This document shows, in pieces, positions 47,887-60,259 of a DNA stretch of 64,000 nt. The stretch spans positions 3,286,001 through 3,350,000 of the forward strand of contig CM071590.1 of the NCBI GenBank assembly GCA_036429605.1. Direction: 5' to 3'. The stretch's first letter is position 1. Every line of letters begins with the position of its first letter. The notes under the pieces were generated by a model. The model did not search any database. It was given only the letters and a program-made list of their open reading frames with translations, and was not told the origin of the DNA. The stretch is from Cladobotryum mycophilum (taxonomy: Eukaryota; Ascomycota; Sordariomycetes; Hypocreales; Hypocreaceae). The translations under genes were made by a program, and so were the position numbers.

Positions 47887-49477
47887 TCACGTCCCTCCAA
47901 CTTGACCTTTCGGTAGTGGCTGGATACAGATAACCCCCAAGTTCACCACCAACTGAATTATCCCAATAGCTATCATCCCCCAGTGATAGCTACTGTATTG
48001 GCTCGTAACCCGAAATATGATGGCGAATATGATGCCGCCGAGATTACCGGCGCTGCCTGTTAACCCCGAGACGATGCCGTTGGCGAAGGGATGTACGTGT
48101 GGAACGAGTGCAAAATTTGCCCCGTTGGCAGCTTCCATAAACACCGCCATCACGACAAGCATTCCCATGAATAACCCCACGTCATGCTTGTTCTGCTCTT
48201 TTTGAAAGACTGTGCCGAGGGTGATGAGCATAGAGCCAGAAATGGCACCGCACAATATGATCCATAATTTCTTTAGCCAAAGATTGCGACTACACCTGCT
48301 GTACAAAATGTCCCCAATTATGCCACCAAAGGGCCGTGTAACAAAATTGAGAAAGCAGAATACCGCTGCGTAGTGACTCGCTTTCGTCTGGTCCATGTTT
48401 GGGAAGTGCTCTACGAGATAGGAGCCGAGTATAGAGTTGATGGCCAGCTCGGCTCCAAAGGAGCAAAAATAGGTGCTGGTGTGGAATAGAGTCTGTGGTG
48501 AAAAGATGACTCGCATGATCCCCTTGCAGTTGAGATTGGCAATTGTTTCCCCCTTAAGTATCATCAGTGCCTCAATTTTAGTAACTGTCCCCTCAGCATC
48601 GAAAAACTGGTTCTCTATTTCCGAGCTGGAACCCGTCGCAGGAACCATCTCTATGTCGCCAGAAACATTGAACACAGTAGCTCCCACCACTCTATGGGCT
48701 CGAACGTGTTCTCTGATGCGCTCAGCATGCGTGTCCCAAGAACCAAAAGGGCTGTCCGGACACAGGAAAAGCATCGAGGCACCACATAAAAGGAGGCAGG
48801 CCAACGGAACGATAAACGTAAGACGCCAGGCTGTGCTTTCACTGAGGCCCCGATCACCTGCTACGAGGGAGTCGAAAACGGCAGGCATTATGAAATAAGT
48901 GATGCCACCTCCTGCGTTGCCCCAGCCTCCGGCCAAGGCGTTTGCCGTTCCCACAATGTTCTTGTCAAAGAATGCAGTGCACCACACTTGACAAGGCACA
49001 AAAGTCGCCCCAAGTATTCCAATGAAGAACCTCGAAGCATAAAGACCAGTAACGGTCTTGACAAGAGGGGCCAGGCCAATGGGTAGACACCCAAGAAACA
49101 TCAAGGAGACGAAGACATATCGAGGTCCAAATCGATCACATAGCGGTCCAATAAACAGGCGGACAATGAGTGTTGACACTAAAGAGATGATATTCGAGTT
49201 GGCTATCTCCGTCGAGGAGAGGTGGAGGTCCTTTTTGATTGTGGTGGTCAACAAAGGAGGAAAGGTGTACCTTTTACAACGTTAGAAACGAACGTGGGTC
49301 AACGAGTCTGTGGAATGAGACATACCAAGCCCAGAAGGAGAGCATAAAGCCTAGCCATGAGAATGTAAAGACTCGGCCATATGTGTTGAATGGGTTTAGA
49401 ATGGGTATACTTCGAGCCTTTCTGTTGACTGGGTTGAGCTTTGGAGCCCTCCACAATGTTAAGATGCTGGAGAACAT
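47887..49477 (-). CDS. nrtA: High-affinity nitrate/nitrite transporter (NNP family, NrtA/CrnA-type)
   Basis: Exons 49326-49477 and 47887-49270 on the minus strand give 511 residues. The N-terminal exon reads VNRKARSIPILNPFNTYGRVFTFSWLGFMLSFWAW, matching the start of fungal NrtA proteins, which fixes the start codon. Both nitrate signatures are visible: GGWGNAGGGITY (about residues 165-176) and GSAGNLGGIIFA near the C-terminus. The substrate-binding Arg regions (VRLFIGPLCDRFGPR and FVTRPFGGIIGD) are kept. The large cytoplasmic loop between helices 6 and 7 (about residues 235-290) is a hallmark of fungal members. It would import nitrate with protons across the plasma membrane. Nitrate and nitrite reductase genes are not adjacent, so the classic nitrate cluster is split here. 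TGATAACGATAA (49873-49884) lies about 400 bp upstream and may bind the GATA regulator AreA/NIT2. Confidence 0.94.
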
Positions 49478-51695
49478 GGTGATGCGTTGGTCACACCGGA
49501 CCGTTGGTAGGGCTGCGGAATTCGACTGCGTTCCATAAATTCGAAAGTCGAGTTCCTGCTTGAGTCCAAGGTGAATCTTGAAAGTTAGAATAGATTGTAT
49601 AGAGAATACAACGGAACAAGGGCACATCAACTGCGTAGGACTTACTTACCAATTGTCGAAATGATGCCGGAGGATATGCACCTCTTATATGGCTTGAAAA
49701 GAAACAGCTGATGTATGGAAGACCAGTGTATGCTGTACTATGCAGAATAGAGTAAATCACGGATCATCCGGGTCTCTGCAGTAAGAAAGAGCGTGTATAA
49801 GAGCTTGGATAAACTGCTGATGCAGCGATGCTTTGATGAAAAATTCTCAGACCTGGTGAGGGCGTATACGACTGATAACGATAAAACCTGTACATTAAAG
49901 ATGACCCAATGCCTCTTTTTGGGGGACAAGAGCTTCGTGTTCCTTCGCAATGCGACTCTTACTAAACAAGTAACCGAAGATATCCAAGACAAGGGAAGGC
50001 TCTGCTGTTGTATCGCCGGGTCGGACGCCTTTCTGGCAGATCAAGATCTTCCTGGTGTGATGACGTGGGTAATGGATGGATGCTCAGGTTGAGAAGCAGA
50101 TGTATGAGAAAAGTTCTCAGTATCTTGGAGCCAATCTGAAGACTCGACGATAGTTGCGCTTGCCGTCTTGCGATAACAACCAATGATGCAACCTCCTCCC
50201 AGAACGAACACAGGATAGATGCACTTACTTATCGGATTGAAAGTTCGTGAACTGGGGAAACGGCTGTCCAGAATGACCAATTGGGTGCATCTTCGGTTCA
50301 GCCTCTCAGCCCTAGGGATGGACTAACAAGGGAGCCTTGTTTGGTCATTGTCAATGCGGTTCAACTGACTAGATCTTTTTATCTTAAATCGAGGATATCA
50401 TTGCCAAAGTGCGTTTCATAAATGGTAGAGAATAATTGGTTTGCTCCTAACAGCGGGATGAGATGCCATTGTAATAGTAGATTCTCTCCGACAAGGGAGA
50501 GGATGGTGAATTTTATGGATAGCAAGACGTGAGTAGAAATTGTAGTATTTTGCTTGTTTTCCAACTACACTCTTGGATAAGGATCTTTTTCTGGTGTTAT
50601 TCTCTCAAGATCTTGGAGAATTGGATGCCATGAATTTTTGTTGCAGGGTTGAAGGGGTTGAAGGAGTTCAAGTTCGTTGTCATGCAGCCCCGGAACATGG
50701 TCACGGCAGTGTGCATAAATCTGAGACAGAATCGAGCTGATGCCGCTGCATCTGATCGAGCTAGTGTTTGCAGCATTTATGAACGCTGTCTAATTGATTG
50801 AGATGACATGATGACAGATAATCATAGCAAAGGGGTCTTGTTTATGGGCGAGAATCTGGTGATGATCGAGGGGGACATGTGGGTAATGAGGAATACCATC
50901 CGGTGAACGATAAAACTAATTACAGCATGGCTCTGAAATAAGCTGTGCGAAGCAGAAATAAGAAGACCAGAGACAAAGAAGAGGAATCCAGAGGGACTGA
51001 ATAAATGTAAGGGAACGAGATCAATGAATGGGGCAAATCAACATCTAGAGACATCCAAGGATGAGGTACATGGATACCACCTGGGCGGGCTGCTCTTTTT
51101 CTCTCTCCCACTTGTGAGGGAAGAATTCAGTGGTCCATCCATCTCTACAGCAGTGCTGTGCCTCTGCAGAAGCACCTGCAACAAGGGTCCGGCCTCAATG
51201 ACTGACAGGCGACAGGGTCCGATTGCTATGAACTGGTACTCAGTACTCCACCGGAGAAGCCAATTAACAGCTGAAGCGCATCAATGACGCTAGACTGCAG
51301 CTGGTAAGGAGAGTTGGAGGGGCAGTCCGGCGCCGGTCAACGGAATGGAGGGGCATCCATCCAGTCTCGGGCTATGATATTTTTTTCTCTTCCCTCTCGC
51401 TTTTGATCTTGTGATGATAATGCAAATCTCTCTTATGCGTGTTTCATAACGTGTTAACGTACTACCTCAATCCTTAGTCGCCAATACAGCCAAATTCTTG
51501 ATCAAAATTACATGTAAGTGGTTGATACCCCCTGTGGATTCTCCAAAGTCAATTGCGCTGATGTCATTTGCGTCAAAGGCCCATAGTGGCGGGGTCATAG
51601 AGTCACCTTCAAATCTTTTTTTTCTCTTTCGCACACAACCGTGAGCAAAAATCGTACTCGAATACAACAGCTGTTTCTTCCTATTATAGGTTACA
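49478..51695. other. Divergent intergenic region, nitrate transporter and MTD1 promoters
   Basis: No supported gene; short ORFs near 49.8 kb have no recognisable domain. Contains GATA-type motifs (see the separate entry), a duplicated GTTGAAGGGGTTGAAGG (about 50647-50663), and the leader of MTD1. Confidence 0.55.
49873..49884 (+). promoter_or_regulatory. Paired GATA motifs upstream of the nitrate transporter
   Basis: TGATAA directly followed by CGATAA. Fungal nitrogen-regulated promoters often carry closely spaced GATA sites bound by AreA/NIT2. The distance to the transporter start (about 400 bp) is suitable, but GATA hexamers are frequent by chance. Confidence 0.35.
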
Positions 51696-52802
51696 ATGGC
51701 CTCCCAAGATGTTCCCAAGACCTGCAAGGTCATCACCGCAGACACCATTGCCAAAAAGCTTCTTGCTGAGGTCAAGGACTCTCTCGTCAAGATGGAGGAC
51801 GCTGGCGGCAGTCAACCAAAACTCGTTGCTTTCCTGGCAAACGAGGACCCGGCAGCTATCCAGTACGCTGAGTGGTCCAAAAAGACTTGCGAGGAGAAGT
51901 AAGACAAGACGCCTCATCACATCACTCTTTCGTGGGTGCTGTTTGTTCTAATACTGAAGCTAGTGGTTTCCAATTCGAGCTCCGTGTCGTTGAAAAGGAA
52001 CTTCTCGAAGAGGAAATAAACCAGGCCAACGAAGACGACCAAGTCGATGGCATCATTGTCTACTATCCCATTTTCCCAAAGAACCCAAGCCACGACAAAT
52101 ACGTCCAGGAAACCGTTGCCCTCAACAAGGACGTTGAAGGCCTGCGTCACCAGTACCTTTACAACATGTACCACAACATCCGTTTCTTGGACGCTCCCGG
52201 AAAAACGAAGAAGTCTATCCTGCCATGCACCCCGCTCGCCGTGGTCAAGATCCTCGAGCATGTCCAGATCTATAACCCCATTCTGACCCAGGGAAACCGC
52301 CTCTTCGGAAAGACGATTACCGTTATCAACAGGTCCGAGGTCAATGGCCGACCTCTTGCGGCTCTTTTGGCCAACGACGGTGCCACGGTGTACTCGGTCG
52401 ACATTACTGGAGTGCAGCTGTTTACCCGTGGTCAGGGTATCAAGAAGGCGCGGCATCAAGTGGAAGATAAGGAGGGCTGGGGCCTTGAGCAGTGTTTGCC
52501 CTTGAGCGATGTGATTATTGGAGGTGTTCCGGTTGAGTCTTACAAGGTACCCACAGAGCTCATTAGAGAGGGTGCTGTGTGCATCAACTTTTCCTCTTTC
52601 AAGAACTTTGACGGGCCTGCCATCAAGGAAAAGGCCTCCATCTATGTGCCTTCAGTTGGCAAGGTCACCATTGCCGTTTTGTTGAGAAATCTTTTGGTAA
52701 GCCATCGTTTTATCCCAACGTTTATAAAGCTAATAGGAGCAGCGGCTTGTTGCAAACAAGACATCCAACGAGACGGCCAACAAGGAGCAGAATGCAAGTT
52801 AG
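51696..52802 (+). CDS. MTD1: NAD-dependent 5,10-methylenetetrahydrofolate dehydrogenase, cytosolic
   Basis: Exons 51696-51898, 51964-52696 and 52743-52802 give 331 residues, the usual size of yeast Mtd1. It oxidises 5,10-methylene-THF to methenyl-THF in one-carbon metabolism, for purine synthesis. Typical segments: YAEWSKKTCEENGFQFELR across the first intron, VDGIIVYYPIFPKNPSHDKYVQETV, KDVEGLRHQYLYNMYHNIRFLD, KKSILPCTPLAVVKIL, and the NAD-binding Rossmann part with VINRSEVNGRPLAALLANDGATVYSVD, followed by DVIIGGVPVESYKVP. The C-terminal exon encodes RLVANKT...NAS. The NRSEVVGRP-type loop marks the monofunctional NAD enzymes rather than the trifunctional NADP C1-THF synthase. The gene has no cyclohydrolase or synthetase domain. 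Confidence 0.95.
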
Positions 52803-55538
52803 AATTGACATGTTCATCGACTACTGAGAGATGATGCTTCGAAACGGCGAATAGCCACACTATGTGAAAAGTTACCATGATTGCGATACCTTGTTTATAT
52901 GCTTCCATTGATGCATATTCCTTTTCATCTTTAGGCGCGCTGTTGGGGTTAGCAAAACATTTACAGGATACAGAATTCGGCGTTGTCTTGGGAAGTCATG
53001 AAAGAGCCCAAAGACGATGCTGTTTTCCCGGAATCAGCAAGCACAGCATGTCATGCCTACAAAACTGAGAGCAATGGGGACAAACAGAACTGTGAGATAT
53101 AGAAAAGTGCACTTGAAATAGAAATGACTTGGATCAGTGATGATCATGCACGTGTATTGTCCTGATCAAAGCCCGCTGACGTGCTGACAAGTCTCGAGCA
53201 CGGAGCAAGATTGGCGAAAAGCGGCGGCCACTGCAACCATGGGAAGCGTGGTGACTGAGTCAAGAAAAAGCAAGGGGGATAGACGGCGTGCCGTGTGGCA
53301 TGGTTTTTACGTGTGGTAGTAAGAAATGTCAAGATTCAAGGCTAGGATGCACGATTCAATCGATGCCATGGATACAACCCAACAGTTGTGATATGATGCT
53401 ATTATGATGGACAGATGGAGGCAAATTGGTTAGTTTGATGGAATCAGTCAAATCCTTGGACGATCGATGTGATATCCACAAACCCCGGACCCACGAGTAT
53501 GATCGTCGGGTCCTCACACGTTTGTCCACTATTTCGTCTCTTCCTTCACCGGGTCTTACTCCTTGCAGAGGAGAGGGTGGAGGCAAGGGAGGATAGGACA
53601 GAGGTGAGAGGGAACGTGTTAGCCGGTCAATTGCCGGACTGGCTTCCATGGATGGCTTCTTTTCTTTTCTTGGGACGCCACGCATCGACGCCGGATGCAC
53701 AGATGAAATTAGACGCCCGCTGGACGATGCGTTGAAAGGAGACTTGTGCTGCAGTGCTCTGTGCCCGTCGCTTCACAATACGAGTTTAGTTTGCACAGCA
53801 GCATACATACATACTTGTAGGTACTGTAGGGAGGTCTATAGTCGTCAATTAGAGATGAAAAGGGGTAAAGCAAACAGACTTGACGCGTCCATTAGCCCTC
53901 TTGTTGGACATTGGCATAGTGCGAGTATGATTCTACTTGAGGTATTGATGGACGAAGCGATGCAATCCATGGACCGTTGGTGAGAATATTCTGGAGGCCA
54001 ACCATTAATCATCACCGCTGACAGAAGAACTTGGAAGTGTTGATTGCCTCCACTGTAATACTCGGTACCTAGCAGTAGTAATACAACGTACCTCATGTAC
54101 CCACAGGTATACCAAGCACAAAAGACACAAGGATTGATACGAGCGCGCACACTGAGACCCACCGCCGCTGCAGCCCCCTCATGCGCAAGACACAGGCTTC
54201 AGCTGGCCTTGCTTTTCAGTTTGCATAAAACAGACAGCCCGAAAAAGAAGCCAAACACACGGACGTAGACACCGATACGGACACAGACGCAGACGCAGAC
54301 GCAGATGCAGATGCACGCTTGAAGAAGACGGGATCGATGATCGACTTGGCCATGAAGGAAAGGTAAAGGAAAGGAGAGACGGAAGACGGAGAAGTGACAC
54401 TTTGAACTTTGACCTTTGACCTTTTCACTCTCTATCCATCCATCTCTCTCCCTCTCGTTACCGTGTTCAATCGCAGTTACCGTGATTAGCTCTTGTCCAC
54501 CCCCCCCAAAAGACCCCAAAGGATGTGCTAACTGACTTTGGTTCCTGATCCCCGTTAGTCTCCAACAAGTGCCCCCCAAAGAGTCCCTGACAAGTCCCCG
54601 CCTCCAAATCCAAGTCCAAATCCAAACCCAGGGCGGCCGACCACCACCTCAATTAATCTCGACCCCATCCCGAACAAGACCAAAGCAAGGAGGGAGGGCA
54701 CTTTCTCCTCCATCAACCTCTCTTTTTAAGCGCCCCCCTGTCAGCTGGGACGCTCACCCTCCTCCTCCTCTCAGAAACCTCCATCCCTCTTTTTTTTCTT
54801 CTCGATCTCTAACGATTCGCGGCCCGAGCCTCAACCGGAGCTCATAAGACTTTGGTGAACACTCATCATCATCGTCTTCTTCTTATTCATCTCTTTTTCT
54901 TCTTTTTCTTCTTTTTTTTTCTATATTATTTTTGGTCTCCCCCCAAGTATGCTCTGTTCGCCTTAGACGACGACGACGATAATAGCGACAACGACGCTTA
55001 ACGGCCGAAATTACCATTGGCGACATACCAAGATTAGCCCCCGTCCACCTCGTTCCACTGTCGCTCTTTTTCCCGTCCCGTGGCGCGCCCTCCGTCGATC
55101 CCACGAAGTCAATTTTCTTGCTCTCTCTTTTCTTTTCTTCAAAAGGCAAAAACCCTTTCCACTCTTTTATTTGTTTATTTTGCTATTTTTGCCACGCGGC
55201 TGAGATTCGATTCGGTAAACATTTCTTTGTCGCTCTGTCTCTCCCTCCCTCCCTTCCTCCCCGCATGGTGTCTCGGAGCTGAGAACCTCGGCGGACTCAA
55301 ACTGAAGACCCCCTTGGTTGGCTTTGTTGGACAATCCATCCAGCTCAACCAGCAGCCACCGTTTCAACAAAAAAAAAGTTGACGGACGGACGGAACACGT
55401 TTGCTTCTCGAGGTGTAACCGTTTGTTCGGGTATCACAAGTTACGAAACAGGACCCCTTGCTTCTAACTGCAAATCATTGCACCAATAATCCTCCGCTCC
55501 CCACACACACAATTGGCTTGACACAACGATCCACAGCC
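52803..55538. other. Long intergenic region, about 2.7 kb
   Basis: 3' flank of MTD1 and a long promoter/leader of the next gene. No gene supported. Features: a GACGCA/GATGCA repeat (about 54286-54313), CTTTGACCTTTGACCTT direct repeats (54406-54424), TCCAAATCCAAGTCCAAATCC (about 54605-54630), and CT-rich tracts from about 54890. Many GTACCT motifs lie near 54065-54115. Confidence 0.55.
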
Positions 55539-58079
55539 ATGGCGATGCAAACCATGTCCGCCAATCGCCACGACAGTCGACAAGATGCCTCGGGGGCCGC
55601 GCTGCCCTATGGCTCCCAACCTGGTTCTCCAACCCTAACAAATCCAGACATGATACTCCCCGACTATAACGACCTTGTTGGCTACACCGATTTGTCCCAA
55701 TCGCATCAGACGACGACGACGACGACGTGGAATAGCGGACATTCTATAGAGGATGGATTCCAATTTCACGATAATGGCTTTTACGTCAACCCGGATCCTC
55801 TCTCGACCCCCATAATCTACGGCAACGGAACCATGTTATCGGATATTGGCGAGGTGACAGAAGTAGAAAGCAACGCTGGCACTATCATTTCGCGCAATGC
55901 GTCACGCCGTACGGTTCAGAGTTTTGACGACGATGCTCATCTGCGACCTTCACCGGCCACGGGGATGAAGTTTGTCCCCAATAAATCCAAGTTTATAGGA
56001 CGCGATAGGCGCCTCTCGAACGAGTCGACGAGCACGCTCAACACACTGGAACGAAATGCTTTTGCGGATTTCGACGACGCACTCAGCGTGGGAGGTGACA
56101 GCAACTTCCAGGGCGATGACGAAGAAAGCATGGCTTCGTCATACGCGGAGGAGCAGCCTGTGCCCCGTCCTCTGCGTACTGCCAAGAAGAAGTCGGTTCA
56201 GAGGTTGAGCGATGAAGGTTCAGTCTCCATTAGCAAGCGAGCTGAAGAAATTCTAGCCAACGCCAAACAGCGGTTAACAGTATGTTCAAGTGAAGAAGAC
56301 GTCTCTAGATGTCGGACTAATGTGCCGCAGAACATGGAAGACAACCTCACTCGCGCACGAACTCTGAGCTATTCTGCTGTATCAGACGACTCAACCCCTT
56401 CGCCTCCCATCGGACGATCCGCCACCACATCTTACCGTGCACCTGCCGCACCTCCGGCAGCCTCAGGTCATAGTAGGAATATGAGTGAGAATGGCCTTGC
56501 GAGTTCAAGGGTGGGCGGGTTTCCTCAACGATCCGCCAGTGCCCTTGGTCAGGCAGGGGGCTATCGGCGAGGTTTGCCCGGATCTCGAAGCGTAGATGCT
56601 CTCAACGGCGCGACAAATCGCGGCGCCCACGCCATTACGAGTCATCAACTTGACACGCCGCTGGAGCCGTTGGGCGAGGATGAATACGCCGAGAGCATTG
56701 TCGGCCGAATCGGCGGGCTGGGCAGTCCAACCTTTGGCACGTTTTCCGATACGGGCTCGGCGCGTTCCTCGGTACAGATGCGCGATATCCAAGATCAGAT
56801 GAAGGGGCTAAAAGGAAAGATTTCCACTCTGAGGGAGCAAGCTCGTGCCGACAGCCTAAAGCGCCGCAGTTTGCAGAGCCTCCGTACGCCAACGCCCCTT
56901 AACCAATCTACGTGGGAATCAGGGTCACGCAGCACTGATACTCCTGATGAGAATAACGGAGCTTCGCTGGGAGAGACTAATGGAAACTCTAATGGCAATA
57001 CCAGAAAGCATGTCCGAGAAAATAGCCAGAGCACGATTGGATCTATCGAAGCACGTGCTAAAGAAGTGCTTCCTAATCACCCCGCCCAAGGACCAGAAAT
57101 TAATAACCACCAGTCACTACACAATCAGGTCGCAGTAGCTCTTGGTGGGGAGAATATGGAGATGACCGACGACGACGACGCTTCCTGTTATAGCGGGGCT
57201 GCGCTTGGCTCTGGAAACGATGGCGCTGTTGCTGAAGTTGCTCCTCAAGGCTACGAGAGCGAAAGCGGGGAGTCTCTGTATCATGATTCTTTCCAGCATC
57301 AGGTCTCTCACGAGGATCGAGAGGATGCGTTTGACTACGAACGCTTCTTCTTGCACTCTGCCATGAGCAGTATCAGGTCCCGTTCCGGAAGCATGGACTC
57401 AAACGACTCGGTCGAAACCACCCGCGGTCCTGTAGCGCCTCGCCGTAGGCCGAGTGTTGATACAATTGCGTCTGCGGAATCGTTTGAGACAGCAGCCGAG
57501 GCGGTGGTTAGTCGCAGCTCTACCGCCCAGGGGTACAGAGTCTATACGGCGGCAGAGTTATTTAATGATGCCCGACCGGACAGCGGCGCGTCATTTGGAG
57601 ACTCTTCTAGTGGCAGTGACAGCAATGTGGTCTATGGCCAAAATGGGCACCGGCGGCAGGGTTCGGTGGTGCATCGACCAGCCAGTATAATATCGGTATC
57701 AACACGGCCATCTTATTCATCGTTTGAATCGACTGGGACAAATCGAAGTTTCCCGTTGGTAAACAAGACGAAAAGAAATAGCGGGATCTTGACACCCGGC
57801 AGTTCCCCAGACCATGGCTTGAAGCAAACCTCGGAGACGGTAATGAATGATGCGGCCAGCATTCACGAGACGGAGGACAGCAGCAGGGGGCAATCACCCG
57901 CGATCCAAGTCTTGTCTCCAACGGACCAGTCATCCGTTGAGGCGCTGGTGGCTAGTCTGGGCAAGTGTGTCTTGGTGCTGGGGGAGCCGAAGGAGGCTTC
58001 TATAGGGGCACATGACTTGTACAGACGGAGAATCGAGATGGCGCGACGAATTTTGGAAGGCGAGCTGGAAATATCATGA
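55539..58079 (+). CDS. Large Ser-rich conserved fungal protein, unknown function
   Basis: Two exons, 55539-56279 and 56331-58079, give 829 residues. I start at the ATG in CAGCCATGG (MAMQTM...) rather than the upstream in-frame ATG at 55458, whose context is poor. The 51-bp intron has a GTATGT donor, an ACTAAT branch sequence and a CAG acceptor; it is a multiple of three without a stop, so the unspliced frame stays open. Spliced, it reads ANAKQRLTNMEDNLTRAR, a more natural helix. Further on is a short coiled coil with basic ends (about residues 405-440: IQDQMKGLKGKISTLREQARADSLKRRSLQSLR), a SIEARAKEVLP segment, an acidic patch with HEDREDAFDYERFFLHSAMSS, and a C-terminal helix (VEALVASLGKCVLVLG...EMARRILEGELEIS). 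The rest is disordered and Ser/Thr/Pro-rich with many likely phosphosites. No enzyme domain or membrane segment. Function unknown. Confidence 0.85.
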   Translation: MAMQTMSANRHDSRQDASGAALPYGSQPGSPTLTNPDMILPDYNDLVGYTDLSQSHQTTTTTTWNSGHSIEDGFQFHDNGFYVNPDPLSTPIIYGNGTMLSDIGEVTEVESNAGTIISRNASRRTVQSFDDDAHLRPSPATGMKFVPNKSKFIGRDRRLSNESTSTLNTLERNAFADFDDALSVGGDSNFQGDDEESMASSYAEEQPVPRPLRTAKKKSVQRLSDEGSVSISKRAEEILANAKQRLTVCSSEEDVSRCRTNVPQNMEDNLTRARTLSYSAVSDDSTPSPPIGRSATTSYRAPAAPPAASGHSRNMSENGLASSRVGGFPQRSASALGQAGGYRRGLPGSRSVDALNGATNRGAHAITSHQLDTPLEPLGEDEYAESIVGRIGGLGSPTFGTFSDTGSARSSVQMRDIQDQMKGLKGKISTLREQARADSLKRRSLQSLRTPTPLNQSTWESGSRSTDTPDENNGASLGETNGNSNGNTRKHVRENSQSTIGSIEARAKEVLPNHPAQGPEINNHQSLHNQVAVALGGENMEMTDDDDASCYSGAALGSGNDGAVAEVAPQGYESESGESLYHDSFQHQVSHEDREDAFDYERFFLHSAMSSIRSRSGSMDSNDSVETTRGPVAPRRRPSVDTIASAESFETAAEAVVSRSSTAQGYRVYTAAELFNDARPDSGASFGDSSSGSDSNVVYGQNGHRRQGSVVHRPASIISVSTRPSYSSFESTGTNRSFPLVNKTKRNSGILTPGSSPDHGLKQTSETVMNDAASIHETEDSSRGQSPAIQVLSPTDQSSVEALVASLGKCVLVLGEPKEASIGAHDLYRRRIEMARRILEGELEIS
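56280..56330 (+). other. Frame-preserving 51-nt intron
   Basis: Donor GTATGT, ACTAAT about 14 bases before the CAG end, length divisible by three and free of stops. Retention would insert 17 residues, so both isoforms are possible. Confidence 0.75.
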
Positions 58080-60259
58080 TGGATAACAACAGCCAAGCCA
58101 AGTAAGGATGATTTTACGAAAAACTGGCGGAGTTTGCTGTGGTGTCTTTATGGAGTCTGGGTTTGGCTCCAGTTGACTTGGTAATACTACCTACCTACCG
58201 ACCTACCTTACCTACCTACCTACCTACCTACCTACTATATGTAGGGAGCGAGAGACATGAGACATGGGTGTTGAAAGCTGGAAAAGCGTTGTATGGAAAT
58301 GGATATGATGTTGGAGCCGGCCACGTATTTTGGTGTGGACGGCGGACACTCTTCGATACCCTTTTTGCTTTTTTTCTCTTTCTTTCCTTTTCTTTTCCTT
58401 CTCTGTCTTGTTCTTTTCTTATTATTTTTTATTATGTTACGGCTTTTACTCTCTTTTCAGCGAGACTAGATTTTTAAAAAAGCGTTTTGACTGTTTTGGG
58501 TGTGGTGTGTTTACTTGTCTGTTTACGTTTGGGACTGCGGAGGAAGAAGAATGAGTGCAACGTATGATGGATGGATGGGTGGACGGACGGATGGGTAGGA
58601 TAGGGAGGGGGGAAGGGGCTCTTTGAAGGTTTAGATTAAAAAATGGATAGAATTTGCATGTTTTGTTTACGAGGACCTACTTGAAGTGGTGGTCGAATTA
58701 CCCGATCTTGATGGAGATGTTTTATGCACTGCAACCCGTTGGAGTAAAGGTTGGGCTCCAATGCTACGCATTCTCTCTCCATGGGGAAGAGAGGGGGCGG
58801 GTTAAGTGCATCTCTTTAGGCACGTCACACACCCTCACGCAGTCACACTCGGGCGATCTCGAAGAAAACCTTGTTGAACATGGGGACATTTGACTCGTCC
58901 CTCCGGAGGTTTTGACCTATAAGGTAAATGGAGGCAGCCCTACATGGTTCTCTTCCCCTCCGTATAGATGGAAGGTTGGGCATCGACGCTGGTGGGAGAT
59001 CTCGCATCATCACACATTCAGTTAATAAGGAAAGTAAGAAAAAAATGAGCAAATAGAAACCCGAAAAGAGGAGAACAGAAAATATTTTCTTCCTATTTTT
59101 TCTCTTTCTTTTTTTTTTCTTTTCCCCGCGTTACATGAACTATTTCTTTCTCCTCATTTTCTTTTCGGGTTGGTCGCGTGCGGCGTTGATCACGAGGTTC
59201 TACTGCACCCAAGTTGTTTTTTTGACTAAACCTTGCTTCCGCATAAAGCCCTTTTTTTTTTAATTGCTTTGCTTCCCTTGCTTTGCTTTGCTGGCTCTGC
59301 TGGCTTGCTTTCGCGTACCGAGCCGTTTTTTGCTTCATTCTTTGCATGTGCTTTTTTTGGGCTTGTGCTCGTGCTTGTGCTTGTGCCCAGTCGAGTCAAC
59401 CCCAATTCACATCGGCTTCCCTTCTTCTTCTGCCTCTTCTAAGCAAGCTCAGGGGCTACAAATAGCGGGTCACTAGCACCCACTCTTTTCTTCCCTTCCA
59501 GGTTCTTCGTCTCTCACACCCGCACACACCCCTAAACCTTCCACCCAGCAGCGCAGCGTGCCAAACGGGTCAGAAAGACTAAAAAAGGGGGAAAGAAAAA
59601 CACATGCCATAAATTACAGTGAGCAGAGCAGAGCAACAGCACAGCACAGCACAACAGTACAACAGCACAGCACAACAGTACAACAGCACAGCAACACAGT
59701 GGCACAGCAGCAGCAGTAGCAGCAGCAGCACAAGCAGAGAGGACTTGGACTTGGACTTGGACCCCCAAATTCCCATCCATCCATTTCACCCATTACCGCC
59801 GCGCGTATCTTATCGATCGGAAACCAAACTTCACCGTCTTCTTGACCTTTTTTCTTTTTTCCCTTCCTGCATCGAAACAATTTTTTCTTCTTTTTCCTTC
59901 TTCTTCTTCTTCTTCTTCTTCCATCTCAAGCAAAAGCAAAAGCAAGAGCAATAAATTCCTTCTTCTTATTCCGAACAGGACAACGAAACAACTTGTTCCC
60001 CCCCCCCTGCCGAGGTTTTTGCTCATTTGCTTCCCCCTTGCAAAACGATATAAAGGAGATTTAGCTTCTATCCTATTTCCTTCTCGACGCCTTTTTTTCT
60101 TGTCCTTGACATCATCATCATCAACGAAAGAAAGAAAGAAAAAAGGTCAACAATCAGAGAAATACCGTCAACGAATTCCATCAAGCCACATACATCATCA
60201 TCACCACCATCATCATCAACCTCAACATCCCATCAAACAAAATAAAATAAAAAATAACC
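58080..60259. other. Intergenic region, about 2.2 kb, repeat-rich
   Basis: No supported gene. It contains an ACCT repeat (about 58187-58234), GGAT repeats (about 58568-58595), an imperfect CACAGCACAACAGTACAA minisatellite (about 59635-59690) followed by CAG repeats (59705-59732), a CTT repeat (about 59895-59922), and a CATCAT-rich leader directly ahead of the Apq12 start. Confidence 0.55.
59635..59732. repeat. Imperfect minisatellite and CAG repeat
   Basis: Alternating ACAGC and ACAGTACA blocks in roughly 20-bp units, followed by GCAGCAGCAG-type triplets. Located in the 5' flank of the Apq12 gene; not coding. Confidence 0.8.

Noticed and set aside
49793..50092. 99-codon ORF upstream of the nitrate transporter
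   Set aside because: No recognisable motif, no good start context, and it overlaps the likely promoter; no support beyond being open.
9841..60240. Microsatellites as possible CRISPR-like or telomeric arrays
   Set aside because: Units are 1-6 bp or simple minisatellites without unique spacers, and no TTAGGG tandem array is present.
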